58,672 nt of DNA from an uncultured Lachnospiraceae bacterium (GTDB taxonomy: Bacteria; Bacillota; Clostridia; Lachnospirales; Lachnospiraceae), in assembly GCA_910587105.1 (NCBI GenBank), contig CAJUMB010000016.1:1-58672 (forward strand), given 5' to 3'. Shown here in pieces: positions 32,674 to 41,728 of this stretch. The position numbers and the translations under genes were made by a program. The notes beneath the pieces were generated by a model that saw only the letters and a list, made by a program, of their open reading frames with translations, was not told the origin of the DNA and did not search any database. Within the stretch, counting starts at the first letter, position 1. Each line of letters starts with the position of its first letter.

Positions 32674-32729
32674 AGGAACTGTAAAGAAATAACTTTACAA
32701 TCCCGCAATGCTATTTCTTTACAGTTCCT
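32674..32729 (-). repeat. 18-bp perfect inverted repeat between rho and rpmE
   Basis: AGGAACTGTAAAGAAATA (32674-32691) pairs exactly with TATTTCTTTACAGTTCCT (32712-32729) around a 20-base loop. In the transcript it would form a long stem in the rpmE leader, about 42 bp before the L31 start. It lacks a T-run. It may be a palindromic repeat unit or an L31 leader structure. Confidence 0.7.
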
Positions 32730-32776
32730 AAACAGTCATTGAATTATAGCATATTCCTTTTGTAAATGCAAGTTCT

Positions 32777-34171
32777 TTAAATAAATTTCTGTTTCTTTGC
32801 AATCTGCACAAATTCCCAGTTGCTTTTTGTCTTGGCGAACATATTTAAAATCTGCTCCACCGCCTCATCTGTCTTCAATCCATTCAGAGCTTTGCGCATA
32901 TTATAGACAGCCTCCTGCTCCTCACGGCTGAGCAGCAGATCTTCCCTGCGGGTGCCTGACTTTACAATATCAATGGCGGGGAATACCCGTTTTTCCTGAA
33001 GTTTTCTGTCCAGCACCAGCTCCATATTTCCGGTTCCCTTAAACTCTTCATAGACCACATCGTCCATTTTGCTCCCGGTATCTACCAGGGCTGTGGCTAG
33101 GATAGTCAGACTGCCGCCTTCCCGCATATTCCTGGCCGCCCCGAAAAACCGCTTGGGCATATGCAGCGCAGCCGGGTCCAGACCGCCGGACAGGGTTCTG
33201 CCGCTGGGAGGAACCGTGAGATTATATGCTCTTGCCAGACGTGTGATACTGTCCAGAAGTATGGTCACATCTTTTTTATGTTCCACCAGACGCTTGGCCC
33301 GCTCCATCACCATTTCCGAAACCCGTTTATGATGTTCCGGCAGTTCATCAAAAGTGGAATAGATCACCTCCACATTTTTTCCCACAATGGCCTCACGGAT
33401 GTCAGTTACTTCCTCCGGGCGCTCATCGATGAGCAGAATAATCAGATGCATTTCCGGATTGTTTTTCAGCAGGGACTGGGCCACATCTTTCAGAAGCGTG
33501 GTCTTTCCCGCTTTCGGCGGGGATACAATCATACCCCTCTGGCCTTTTCCGATAGGACTGACCAGATCCACAATCCGCATGGCCATACTTCCTCCTGGAC
33601 GCTCCAGCACCAGCCGTTCATTGGGGAAAATGGGGGTCATATCCTCAAAGTTAAACCGCCTCATCATATTGGGGGAGATCCCGTTTATGGAAGTCACATA
33701 CAAAAGGGCGCTGAACTTTTCCGACTGGGTTTTGATACGGATATTTCCCTGGAGGATATCCCCGGTCTTCAGCCCAAACCTGCGTATCTGAGAAGGCGAC
33801 ACATACACATCATTCTCCCCGGGCAGGTAGTTGGCACAGCGGATAAATCCGTATCCGTCAGGCATTACTTCCAGAATGCCGTCCGCTTTTTGTCCGCTGT
33901 CCAGCTGGGCCGTATCCACCGGAATTCTATCCCCTCCCTCCAGGCGCTCTGTCCTCTCTGTCCGATCCGTTTTCTCGGCAGGCTCCATCTTTTCTTCACT
34001 CTGAACTGCCTCTGCTGTATCTTTCTCTTTTTCTATTCTCTCTTTTTCATCTTCTGCAAGCATGGCCTCCACCAGCTGGTCTTTCTTCAGCGCAGAGATT
34101 CCTCTCATTCCTCTTTTTTTCGCCAGATCCTTCAATACGGTTACTGATAAGGATTCATATTTTTCTTTCAT
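32777..34171 (-). CDS. rho: Transcription termination factor Rho
   Basis: The 464-residue RNA-dependent ATPase has an N-terminal Rho_N/SAP-like helical domain (SVTVLKDLAKKRGMRGISALKKDQLVEAM), then a charged linker of about 55 residues rich in Glu, Lys and Thr. The cold-shock-like RNA-binding domain (DGILEVMPDGYGFIR) and the RecA-like ATPase (Walker A SPPKAGKTTLL, Walker B LIILLIDERPEEVTDI, Q/R loop SGGLDPAALHMPKRFFGAAR) follow. The charged linker is common in Firmicutes. The start ATG has GGAAAGAG upstream. Confidence 0.97.
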   Translation of the reverse strand: MKEKYESLSVTVLKDLAKKRGMRGISALKKDQLVEAMLAEDEKERIEKEKDTAEAVQSEEKMEPAEKTDRTERTERLEGGDRIPVDTAQLDSGQKADGILEVMPDGYGFIRCANYLPGENDVYVSPSQIRRFGLKTGDILQGNIRIKTQSEKFSALLYVTSINGISPNMMRRFNFEDMTPIFPNERLVLERPGGSMAMRIVDLVSPIGKGQRGMIVSPPKAGKTTLLKDVAQSLLKNNPEMHLIILLIDERPEEVTDIREAIVGKNVEVIYSTFDELPEHHKRVSEMVMERAKRLVEHKKDVTILLDSITRLARAYNLTVPPSGRTLSGGLDPAALHMPKRFFGAARNMREGGSLTILATALVDTGSKMDDVVYEEFKGTGNMELVLDRKLQEKRVFPAIDIVKSGTRREDLLLSREEQEAVYNMRKALNGLKTDEAVEQILNMFAKTKSNWEFVQIAKKQKFI

Positions 34172-34221
34172 GAATTCACTCTTTCCTGTCTTAAATTTTT
34201 CAAATTTTCACTTTATATATA

Positions 34222-35736
34222 CTATTCCAACCGCCCCAGATACCGGAAAAAAAACGTATCCTCCGGATGATAAGTAAAAAACTGCTGCCTGCAGATTCCC
34301 ACCACCCCGGCATCATCTGTGGCAAAATCCTGAAAGCTGTACACCAGTTCATTGGGCTGCGCTTCTCCCAGCACTGTGGCCGAAGCACTGCGGTATATCT
34401 CAGATAACGGCGTAACCGCCGCCACAGCCAATATAAGTACGATTGCCCACTTTTCCCATTTCACCGCATTGTTCAGCACATAACGAATCAGGCAGACCGA
34501 TAAAATGAACAATCCAGGCATGGAAGACCGCATAGCAAAATCATTTGCTCCTGTCATCCGGTACAGTGGTATCAGGGCCAGTTCTGCCAATACCAGCCAT
34601 AAGTAATCATATTTAAAAATACATTTTCTCAAAATCAGGGCGTAGATTCCTGCTTCCAGGAACAAAAACAAGAGATAACGGCCGGCCAGACTCCCGGACG
34701 GATAGAATTCGAAAATCCACCCTTTCACAGACAGATTGTCCGGATTAGATAAGTAAAAACTTCCAAAGACCAGCAGCATAACCAGCGGTATCAGAATATT
34801 TTCCCAGGTGACCGCCATTTTCCACTTTTCCTTTTTCCTGAAAACGGAATAAACGGCCAGGGGCACCATCCCTAAAGTGGCAAACGGGGAATAGGCAAAC
34901 ATCAGTGCTCCCAGTCCTGCAGCGGACCCATTTCCCTTCATATTGAGGAACAGTGCGGTCAAAAGCCAGACGGGTATGGCCTGATTGAAAACCCAGTACA
35001 GAACTGTGGTATGGGCAGAGTACTGAAAGTACGTACACCACCACTCCAAATGTTCCCCAAGAGGGACCTCCCCGATGAGCAGCCGATACCCGATCATATC
35101 CAGTCCTCCGAAAAAAATAAATATCCCGGGTATTGCCCACGAAGTCCGCTTCAAATATCGGTGTACCTGGTACAAAGCCAGCATCACACCCAGATAGGCC
35201 CAGAGAAGCAGCAGCAGATTAGAGACCAGCTCCCCGCCCGGCAGCAGCTTCGATAACAGGGCCGGTGGAAGCCAGAAACAGAAATAGTAAGTAAACGCCA
35301 CAGTATCACTGCCCACAATCTCCCGGACAGCCTCCCTCTGGACAGACAGGTCAAAACACACAGGCCAGGACTGGTTCACCAAGTCCCGGTACACGGGATT
35401 ACGCACATAATAATCTGTATTCTGAAAAGAAAAGCCCCCGATACCGCTGAACAAAACCCAGATAAACACCACCACTGCCAGTGTCAGCCAGTACTCTGGG
35501 TTGGAAGAAAATCCCACCCCCGGATGCCGGACACACAGATTTTTGCTCAGAGGCTTTAAGAAGCAGAGCAGCACTGCACACAGCAAAATTGCTGCGGGAA
35601 GTTTCAGCCACCCGGCAAAAAATAGAAAAACAGGCAGAATCACATACAGCAATGATAAGGCCATTCCCTTGTCTGTGCCCAAGTCTTTTTTGCACTCTGC
35701 GGCAGCATGTTTTATTTTGATCAAAATCTCATTCAT
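34222..35736 (-). CDS. Polytopic membrane protein, possibly a GT-C-type glycosyltransferase
   Basis: The 504-residue product has roughly 11-12 transmembrane helices and an extracytoplasmic loop after the second or third helix (FQNTDYYVRNPVYRDLVNQSWP). I do not recognise a named family. Its start overlaps the stop of the preceding GtrB-like glycosyltransferase gene (ATGA), and this pairing is typical of systems in which GtrB makes a lipid-linked sugar and a GT-C membrane enzyme transfers it outside. That function is inferred only from the pairing. A poor ribosome binding site fits translational coupling. Confidence 0.7.
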   Translation of the reverse strand: MNEILIKIKHAAAECKKDLGTDKGMALSLLYVILPVFLFFAGWLKLPAAILLCAVLLCFLKPLSKNLCVRHPGVGFSSNPEYWLTLAVVVFIWVLFSGIGGFSFQNTDYYVRNPVYRDLVNQSWPVCFDLSVQREAVREIVGSDTVAFTYYFCFWLPPALLSKLLPGGELVSNLLLLLWAYLGVMLALYQVHRYLKRTSWAIPGIFIFFGGLDMIGYRLLIGEVPLGEHLEWWCTYFQYSAHTTVLYWVFNQAIPVWLLTALFLNMKGNGSAAGLGALMFAYSPFATLGMVPLAVYSVFRKKEKWKMAVTWENILIPLVMLLVFGSFYLSNPDNLSVKGWIFEFYPSGSLAGRYLLFLFLEAGIYALILRKCIFKYDYLWLVLAELALIPLYRMTGANDFAMRSSMPGLFILSVCLIRYVLNNAVKWEKWAIVLILAVAAVTPLSEIYRSASATVLGEAQPNELVYSFQDFATDDAGVVGICRQQFFTYHPEDTFFFRYLGRLE

Positions 35737-36686
35737 CGAATTTTGCGGACATCCTTTCTATTGCTCTCACTGATAATATAATGGGGACGATTCTTAACTT
35801 CCATATACGTCTTGGCCAGATACTGCCCCATAATCCCCATACAAAAAAGCTGCACACCCCCGATAAAAGTAACAATGCAGGCCAAAGAAGGCCAGCCGGG
35901 TACAGGATCATCATAAATCCATTTACGGATCATGATAAAACAGATGGCAAGAAATGACAGAAATGTAAACACAAAGCCGCAATAAGAGGCAAGGGACAGC
36001 GGTGCCTGGGAAAAACTGATGATTCCATCCAGAGAATACCGGAATAATTTCCAAAAACTCCACTTGGTTTCACCGGCTGAACGCTCCACATTCTCATAAG
36101 ACAGCCAGCATGTGCGGTATCCAACCCATCCAAAAATCCCTTTGGAAAAGCGGTTATACTCACCCATAGCTGCTATGGCATCCACGATTTCCCGCTTCAT
36201 CAGCCGGAAATCCCTGGCTCCGTCCACCACATCTATATTGGATATGCGGTTAATCACTTTATAAAACATCCTGGCAAACACCGACCGAATGGGCGGCTCG
36301 CCTTTTCTGGATATCCGCCGCGCTGCCACACAGTCATATTCACCGGTTTCCATTTGAACCAGCATGTCCTTTAACAGTTCCGGGGGGTCCTGCATATCTG
36401 CATCCATCACAGCTGCGTAGTCTCCGCGCACATTGCAAAAACCCGCGTACATGGCGGCCTCTTTTCCAAAGTTTCTGGAAAAAGAAAGATAACACACCCT
36501 CTCATCCTGTGCCGCAAAGGATTTCAACAGGTCTAATGTATGGTCCCGGGAACCATCATCAACAAATAAAATTTCAAATTCATGCTCCGCAATTTCAGCA
36601 ATCTCCTCAATCACCCGATTCAGGGCCGCATAAAAGGCGGGCAGAGTATCTTCCTCGTTATAACAGGGTATAATGAGACTAATCAT
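35733..36686 (-). CDS. Family 2 glycosyltransferase, GtrB/dolichol-phosphate-mannose-synthase type
   Basis: The 317-residue product has a cytosolic GT-A domain (SLIIPCYNEEDTLPAFY; FVDDGSRDHT; DADMQDPP with the metal-binding DxD) and two C-terminal membrane helices (about residues 230-255 and 265-290). It should move a sugar from a nucleotide donor to undecaprenyl phosphate. GGGAG lies eight bases before ATG at 36686. It is the first gene of a transcript that continues into the membrane protein and perhaps rho. Confidence 0.9.
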   Translation of the reverse strand: MISLIIPCYNEEDTLPAFYAALNRVIEEIAEIAEHEFEILFVDDGSRDHTLDLLKSFAAQDERVCYLSFSRNFGKEAAMYAGFCNVRGDYAAVMDADMQDPPELLKDMLVQMETGEYDCVAARRISRKGEPPIRSVFARMFYKVINRISNIDVVDGARDFRLMKREIVDAIAAMGEYNRFSKGIFGWVGYRTCWLSYENVERSAGETKWSFWKLFRYSLDGIISFSQAPLSLASYCGFVFTFLSFLAICFIMIRKWIYDDPVPGWPSLACIVTFIGGVQLFCMGIMGQYLAKTYMEVKNRPHYIISESNRKDVRKIR

Positions 36687-36722
36687 GGTAATTTCTCCCT
36701 TCACATTATACAACCGTTTCTC

Positions 36723-36751
36723 ATTCTAACAGATACAAGAAGAATTTGCAA
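36723..36751 (-). promoter_or_regulatory. Promoter of the glycosyltransferase operon
   Basis: On the minus strand TTGCAA (36746-36751) and TAGAAT (36723-36728) are 17 bp apart, giving a leader of about 30 bases. Confidence 0.6.
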
Positions 36752-36840
36752 GTTCGTATTCTCTAGTAATTAACCGTACCTTTCACTTGTCTAAATTTCC
36801 ATCTGCGGCGTTGTCTTTCACAATTAATTTTAATTTCTTA

Positions 36841-36870
36841 TTGACAAAAAAGTCTTCTATATAATATAAT
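36841..36870 (+). promoter_or_regulatory. Promoter of rpsT
   Basis: TTGACA (36841-36846) and TATAAT (36865-36870) are perfect hexamers with an 18-bp spacer. The leader before rpsT is about 92 bases. Confidence 0.8.
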
Positions 36871-36968
36871 GATACCGCATGTTCCGGTGGATGCCCGTGT
36901 CTGTTCATCGGAAAATTTCAGATGTAAAAATTTTAACCACAAATTCATTCAGATGGGAGGTGTACCAG

Positions 36969-37232
36969 TTGGCTAACATTAAATCAGCAAAGAAGAGAAT
37001 TTTAGTAAACAGGACAAGAGCTGCAAGGAATAAATCCACCCGGTCCGCTGTAAAGACTTCTATTAAGAAAGTATATGCAGCCATTGACCAGAAGGATAAG
37101 GAAGCTGCAGGCGCCGCTCTGCAGGCAGCCGTTTCGACAATCAGCAAAGCTGCATCTAAAGGTGTTTATCATAAAAATACTTCATCCAGAAAGATTTCCC
37201 GGTTAACAAAAGCCGTAAACGCTTTGGATTGA
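36969..37232 (+). CDS. rpsT: 30S ribosomal protein S20
   Basis: The 87-residue basic helical protein starts ANIKSAKKRILVNRTRAARN and ends RLTKAVNALD. The start codon is TTG at 36969, with GGGAGGTG just upstream; no ATG gives a sensible N terminus. E. coli rpsT also uses UUG, where it is linked to autoregulation. It is a single-gene unit with a strong promoter and terminator. Confidence 0.95.
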   Translation: MANIKSAKKRILVNRTRAARNKSTRSAVKTSIKKVYAAIDQKDKEAAGAALQAAVSTISKAASKGVYHKNTSSRKISRLTKAVNALD

Positions 37233-37239
37233 TTTATAG

Positions 37240-37273
37240 AAGGACAGCCATTCCGTCTGGGCTGTCCTTTTTA
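37240..37273 (+). terminator. Terminator of rpsT
   Basis: AAGGACAGCC (37240-37249) pairs with GGCTGTCCTT (37260-37269), followed by TTTATT in the plus direction. Confidence 0.9.
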
Positions 37274-37368
37274 TTGTACAGAATGCACCGCACTGCCGGC
37301 GGAATTCTGCCCGGTCCAGCACCAGACCAGGCAAAGCCAGACTACAATTTCTGTTCAGATGGAAATAC

Positions 37369-37390
37369 CAGAAGTGTGTCTTAAAATCCA
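37369..37390 (-). repeat. Solo end motif next to the holA stop codon
   Basis: AGTGTGTCTTAAAATCCA resembles AGCGTGTCTTAAAATTCA, the reverse complement of the tail of repeat copy B. It ends two bases before the holA stop codon at 37392, as another copy does at oppF. Confidence 0.45.
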
Positions 37391-37391
37391 C

Positions 37392-38375
37392 TCACGCCCT
37401 GGCGCTGTACTGTATAATCAACAGTTCTACACTCAAAGCATCTCCCAGCCGCCCATTCTTCACATCTTCCTCTGCACAGGTAAAGTCTTCCACCGCATCC
37501 CTCAGCACCTTTCCATCATACCCCCTGGAACAGTTAATATAGTTTTTGGCCGCAAACCCGGGAACGCCCAGAGTCCTGCCAATCTCCTGCTGTCCTTTTC
37601 CCTCTTCCAGCATTTCCTTTGTCTGCATCAGATGCCGAAACTGGCGGGCCAGCAAAAATAAAATACGCATAGGAGGCTCTTTCAGTGCCAGCAGGTCTTC
37701 GTACAGCTCCAGAGCCTTTTTCTGATTTCTATCTGCCACAGCCCGGACCATATCGAAGATTTTATTGGTAATCTGTGTCACACACACAGCCTCTATATCC
37801 TGCGCCGCCACCACATCCCGCCCTATGGTATAGGCCAGCAGTTTCTGCGTCTCCTGGTAAATATTTCCCATATCCGTGCCCACTTTGGACAAAAACAGCT
37901 CCATATCTTTTTTCGTGATTTTCTTCCCCTCATCCGACAGCATTTTCAGCACCCACCGCATCAGAGTCTTTTCATTCTGAACAGAAAATTCAACCGCCCT
38001 GCCGATTTTTCCCAACCCTTTGTATACCCGGCTTCTTTTGTCTACCTGTTCTTCCACAAAAACCATATACAGGTACTCCGGTACTTGCTTGAGATAATCC
38101 GCCAGAGGATCACACTTATTTTTAAAAAATCCACTGTTCTCCACCAGAAGAATCCTCCGCTGGGACAAAAACGGCAGCGTATCTGCCAGCTGAAGCATCT
38201 GGCCCATATCGATCTGCTTCCCTTCATAAGATGCCATATTCATGGTATCCCCATCCGGATTCAATGCTTCCAACAGCTTATGTTTATATTGCTGTACCAG
38301 AAAGCGTTCCTCCCCATAAAGCAAATACGCCTGCCGGAAATTCCCCGTCTGAATATCCTGCTGCAACTCCTTCAT
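37392..38375 (-). CDS. holA: DNA polymerase III subunit delta
   Basis: The 327-residue clamp-loader subunit opens with the P-loop-like region QAYLLYGEERFLVQQYKHKLLEAL and contains the delta-family middle domain (VFVEEQVDKRSRVYKGLGK) and C-terminal collar domain. ATG at 38375 lies directly after GGTGGAGG; an upstream in-frame stretch of 17 codons is basic and unlikely to be translated. It follows comEC, the usual order in Firmicutes (comEC-holA), with rpsT divergent beyond. Confidence 0.93.
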   Translation of the reverse strand: MKELQQDIQTGNFRQAYLLYGEERFLVQQYKHKLLEALNPDGDTMNMASYEGKQIDMGQMLQLADTLPFLSQRRILLVENSGFFKNKCDPLADYLKQVPEYLYMVFVEEQVDKRSRVYKGLGKIGRAVEFSVQNEKTLMRWVLKMLSDEGKKITKKDMELFLSKVGTDMGNIYQETQKLLAYTIGRDVVAAQDIEAVCVTQITNKIFDMVRAVADRNQKKALELYEDLLALKEPPMRILFLLARQFRHLMQTKEMLEEGKGQQEIGRTLGVPGFAAKNYINCSRGYDGKVLRDAVEDFTCAEEDVKNGRLGDALSVELLIIQYSARA

Positions 38376-38489
38376 CCTCCACCCGCTCCTTTCCTTTTTC
38401 CGCCTTTTGCCAAACACCCGTCTCACAAACCAGAAGCTGAGACCAAATAAACAAATCCCAGCCTGTGGCTTTTATGTGAAATCCGGCAA

Positions 38490-40769
38490 TTACCCCCTGC
38501 TTTTTACAAAAGCCTCCACTGCCGCACTCTGTTCCCTTACCTCTAAGGTAACTGCTCCACTGTCTTTTGTCAAGAACACCCTGCATCCATTTTCTTCCAA
38601 ACGCCTCAATGTATCTGGATGGGGATGTCCGTATGTATTGGAGCCGCTGGCAGATACAAAAGCAATCTCCGGACGTACCCTGGCAAGAAACCGTTCTCCA
38701 GTGGAATACCGGGAACCATGATGGGCCGTTTTCAGAAATCCGCAATCCGGCAGTACGGCTTCTAGTTTTTTCTCCTGCTGTTCCCCAATATCCCCGGTAA
38801 ACAATCCTCTGAATCCGCCTCTTTCCAACAATAGCACCAAAGAATTTTCATTTACATCATCACTTTGTCCTGACGCCAAGGGAGAAAGGGCCTCCCAGCG
38901 GATATCCCGGCCCCTCACAGAATCCCCAGCCTGCAGATAGACAGCTGCAGCCCCCGCCTTCTCTGCCAGAGCTGCCAGTCTTTCCTGCTTTATATCCGGC
39001 TTTTCCAGGCGGGGCATGACCAGATATTGAATATTCAAAAACGTCTGCCCGTCACCAATCATCTGGAGAATCTCCGTGAGACCGCTGATATGGTCCTCAT
39101 CTGTATGGCTGACAAATACCCCGTCAATGCGGGAAATTCCCTTGCTTTTCAAAAACGGCAGAATCTGGTACTGACCCACCTTCTTCCGATTGCTGCTGCC
39201 ACCGTCAACCAGATAACAGCTGCCCTGGGGAGTGCAGATAACCGCCCCATCCCCCTGACCCACATCCAGGCATGTGATCTCCAGGCTCCTGCCCGGATGG
39301 ATGCACAACAGCCATACCCCTGTACACCAGAACAGAAGAAACACCGCTGCACCTGACAAACGTGCCGCTGCATTTTGTTTCTTAGATACAGAATGCTGAT
39401 TCTTCACCGGAGGGGCTGCCACACGCTTTCCCAGATAAAGAGCCAGAATAAGAATTCCATAGTACAAAATGATCTGCCACGGTTCCGGTCTTCCCGCTGT
39501 CAACACGGCTCCCGGAAGATTCTTTACAAATTTACACAAATATTGATAGTATTCCGTTAAGAAACACCCTGGAAACAAAACGATTTTTCCCGCCCACACC
39601 TGCCACAGGCCTGCTGCCGCCCCCAGAAGTCCTGACACCAGTACCACAGTCAATGTGGGAACCACCAGCAGATTCACAAGAATGCCATACAGGGGAATCT
39701 CGTAGAAAAACCACACAGATACGGGCAGTGCTGCAGCCTGCACCGCAGTGCTCATCAGACATATCTGCACCAGCCTTTTTAAAAATTTCTGTTGTATCTG
39801 CTGCAGAGACAGAATCTCTTCCAGAAGGGGAAGCACCAGTCCCACCCCGCAGATACACCCACAGGACAGAAGGAATCCGCTGTAATACAGACAGACCGGG
39901 TTATCCAGCAGCAAAATCACCGCCGAAAGTGCCAGGGCGCTGAGGAGGTCGTAGCTCCTCCCCACTGCTTTCGCCGCCACAGCCAATCCGAACATCCCCA
40001 GCGCCCGCATAGCAGACACACTCTCCCCTGTCATCATGCCATAGAGTATCATTATCCCGGCCGATGCCGCAGACGACGGCAGAATCCCCAGCCCCGCATG
40101 AAGCAGCCCATAGAACACCATCATACCCAGCAGACTCACATGCATTCCTGAAATGGACACCATATGGGAGACAGCACCTGCAGCCAGCAGACTTTTCTCC
40201 TCCGGTTCCAGCAGACTCTTTTCCCCTGTAGTCATGGCACAGAGTATCCCTGCCTGATTGGGGGCAGCCTCCTGAACAGACCGCACCAGTCTCTCCCGAA
40301 TCTGCCGGAGACTCTCCTGCAGATGCCAGGTGTCCTTTTTATATACAGCCAGTTCCTGTCCTTTCATGCGGTAATAAATTTTCTTTGCCCGGTAATACAG
40401 ACGGCTGTCAAACTCCCCAGGATTTCTAGGCCCCTCTATTTCCTGAAACTTTCCTTTTACGCAAATCCAGGTTCCCAGGGGCAGACTGCATTCCTCCTGC
40501 ATATATACGATTGTACGTTCCAAAGATATCATGGAGTTCCCGCTGAACTGCGGTTTTGAAAAGACATCTCTCAGACAGATGCCCATAGAATTTTCCGAAT
40601 AATGATACTGATAGATTCTGCCATAAATCACCGCCTGTTCCTGGTCTGCCACCTGCACAGCCTGGGAACTGGCCGGGGCGTCTCTGACAGGGGCCAGTCC
40701 CGTCCAATCCCCCAGCCAGATCCCCGCCATGAGAAGCAGACAGAGCAGGCACATAGGCCGTCTCACCAT
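38490..40769 (-). CDS. comEC: ComEC/Rec2 DNA internalisation channel protein
   Basis: The 759-residue membrane protein has an N-terminal DUF4131-like region, a competence-family core with about 8-10 helices (MVSISGMHVSLLGM; MTGESVSAMRALGMFGLAV) and a C-terminal metallo-beta-lactamase-like domain (CLDVGQGDGAVI ... VFVSHTDEDHISGL ... KTAHHGSRYSTGERFL). In naturally competent bacteria it passes single-stranded DNA across the membrane, and the last domain may degrade the second strand. All parts look intact. The gene is between the GerMN lipoprotein and holA. Confidence 0.94.
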   Translation of the reverse strand: MVRRPMCLLCLLLMAGIWLGDWTGLAPVRDAPASSQAVQVADQEQAVIYGRIYQYHYSENSMGICLRDVFSKPQFSGNSMISLERTIVYMQEECSLPLGTWICVKGKFQEIEGPRNPGEFDSRLYYRAKKIYYRMKGQELAVYKKDTWHLQESLRQIRERLVRSVQEAAPNQAGILCAMTTGEKSLLEPEEKSLLAAGAVSHMVSISGMHVSLLGMMVFYGLLHAGLGILPSSAASAGIMILYGMMTGESVSAMRALGMFGLAVAAKAVGRSYDLLSALALSAVILLLDNPVCLYYSGFLLSCGCICGVGLVLPLLEEILSLQQIQQKFLKRLVQICLMSTAVQAAALPVSVWFFYEIPLYGILVNLLVVPTLTVVLVSGLLGAAAGLWQVWAGKIVLFPGCFLTEYYQYLCKFVKNLPGAVLTAGRPEPWQIILYYGILILALYLGKRVAAPPVKNQHSVSKKQNAAARLSGAAVFLLFWCTGVWLLCIHPGRSLEITCLDVGQGDGAVICTPQGSCYLVDGGSSNRKKVGQYQILPFLKSKGISRIDGVFVSHTDEDHISGLTEILQMIGDGQTFLNIQYLVMPRLEKPDIKQERLAALAEKAGAAAVYLQAGDSVRGRDIRWEALSPLASGQSDDVNENSLVLLLERGGFRGLFTGDIGEQQEKKLEAVLPDCGFLKTAHHGSRYSTGERFLARVRPEIAFVSASGSNTYGHPHPDTLRRLEENGCRVFLTKDSGAVTLEVREQSAAVEAFVKSRG

Positions 40770-40802
40770 CTATTCACTTCCTTTTCCTTTGTAAGGAACT
40801 GG

Positions 40803-41711
40803 TCAGCCAGTCAATTCTTCATTTTTCTCATAAAACTGGTCCAGATGCATTTCCCCGCCAAATGTCTCATCTGTAAAACCTTCTACCGCAATCTGCACCT
40901 TCTTCACACCACAGGTATCCACCAGAGAATTCACAATGGAGTAGATGGGAATTTCCTCCCGCAGCGGCAGGGCATCCTGTACAAAATCCCGGCTGAGATT
41001 CACATAACAGATATTGTCCACCGTAGTCACCGACACCACTTTCACATTGGATGGCAATGTTGGTTTTGCAGACTCTCTTGGTCCTTTCAACAGCTGTTCC
41101 ACCACCACAGTCTCCAGGGTAACATTCCTGTCAAAATAAACTTTCCTCTCCTCCTTTACCAGTTTCTCACCGTCTTTGCTGGCAAAATACAGAGCCACAT
41201 CCGTCTCCTGGTAAGAGTTCAGGTTCTCTCCGGAATTTTCCAGAAAACTGTCCTGGTTCATGATGCCGATGGGCTTTTGATTGGAGTCCAGAAACGGCTG
41301 GCCGTCAATCTGGAATTTCACATACTGGATATCAGAAAGCTGGGCAAACGTCTTCACCACCCCTGCTCTGGCAAGGACTTCCCGTGCCGCATCCATCTCC
41401 AGGTATTCTTGATTAAAGTCTAGATTCAATACCCCATCGTGGACACTGTGGGTGGTGATTTCCACCCCCTTGGGGAGCAGACTGCTGTTCTTCCTGCCGT
41501 GTTCTCTGGTATTGAGCAGTTTCATAAAGTCCTGAATCATATCTTCTGTGCTTTCCCTGGATGGCTGATACGCCGTCTTCACCAGTTCCGTCTTTGTCTC
41601 ATCCACATAATAAAAATAGTAATCTGACTCTGGCACATGGCGCTCATCTGCCGGAGAACATCCGGTGGTCCCGGCTATAACCAGACACAGCAAACCAATC
41701 CATTTTTTCAT
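40803..41711 (-). CDS. GerMN-domain lipoprotein
   Basis: The 302-residue product has a lipoprotein signal (GTTG|C18) and two GerMN (sporulation/germination) domains, about residues 45-165 and 175-295; the second contains LLKGPRESAKPTLPSNVKVVSV and the first LPKGVEITTHSVHDGVLNLDF. AGGAGG precedes the ATG. It is downstream of the OmpR/histidine kinase pair, as LpqB-like or GerM-like proteins are elsewhere, which suggests that it modulates the kinase or senses the cell wall. Role is inferred. Confidence 0.88.
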   Translation of the reverse strand: MKKWIGLLCLVIAGTTGCSPADERHVPESDYYFYYVDETKTELVKTAYQPSRESTEDMIQDFMKLLNTREHGRKNSSLLPKGVEITTHSVHDGVLNLDFNQEYLEMDAAREVLARAGVVKTFAQLSDIQYVKFQIDGQPFLDSNQKPIGIMNQDSFLENSGENLNSYQETDVALYFASKDGEKLVKEERKVYFDRNVTLETVVVEQLLKGPRESAKPTLPSNVKVVSVTTVDNICYVNLSRDFVQDALPLREEIPIYSIVNSLVDTCGVKKVQIAVEGFTDETFGGEMHLDQFYEKNEELTG

Positions 41712-41728
41712 GGCGTCCTCCTGGTTTT

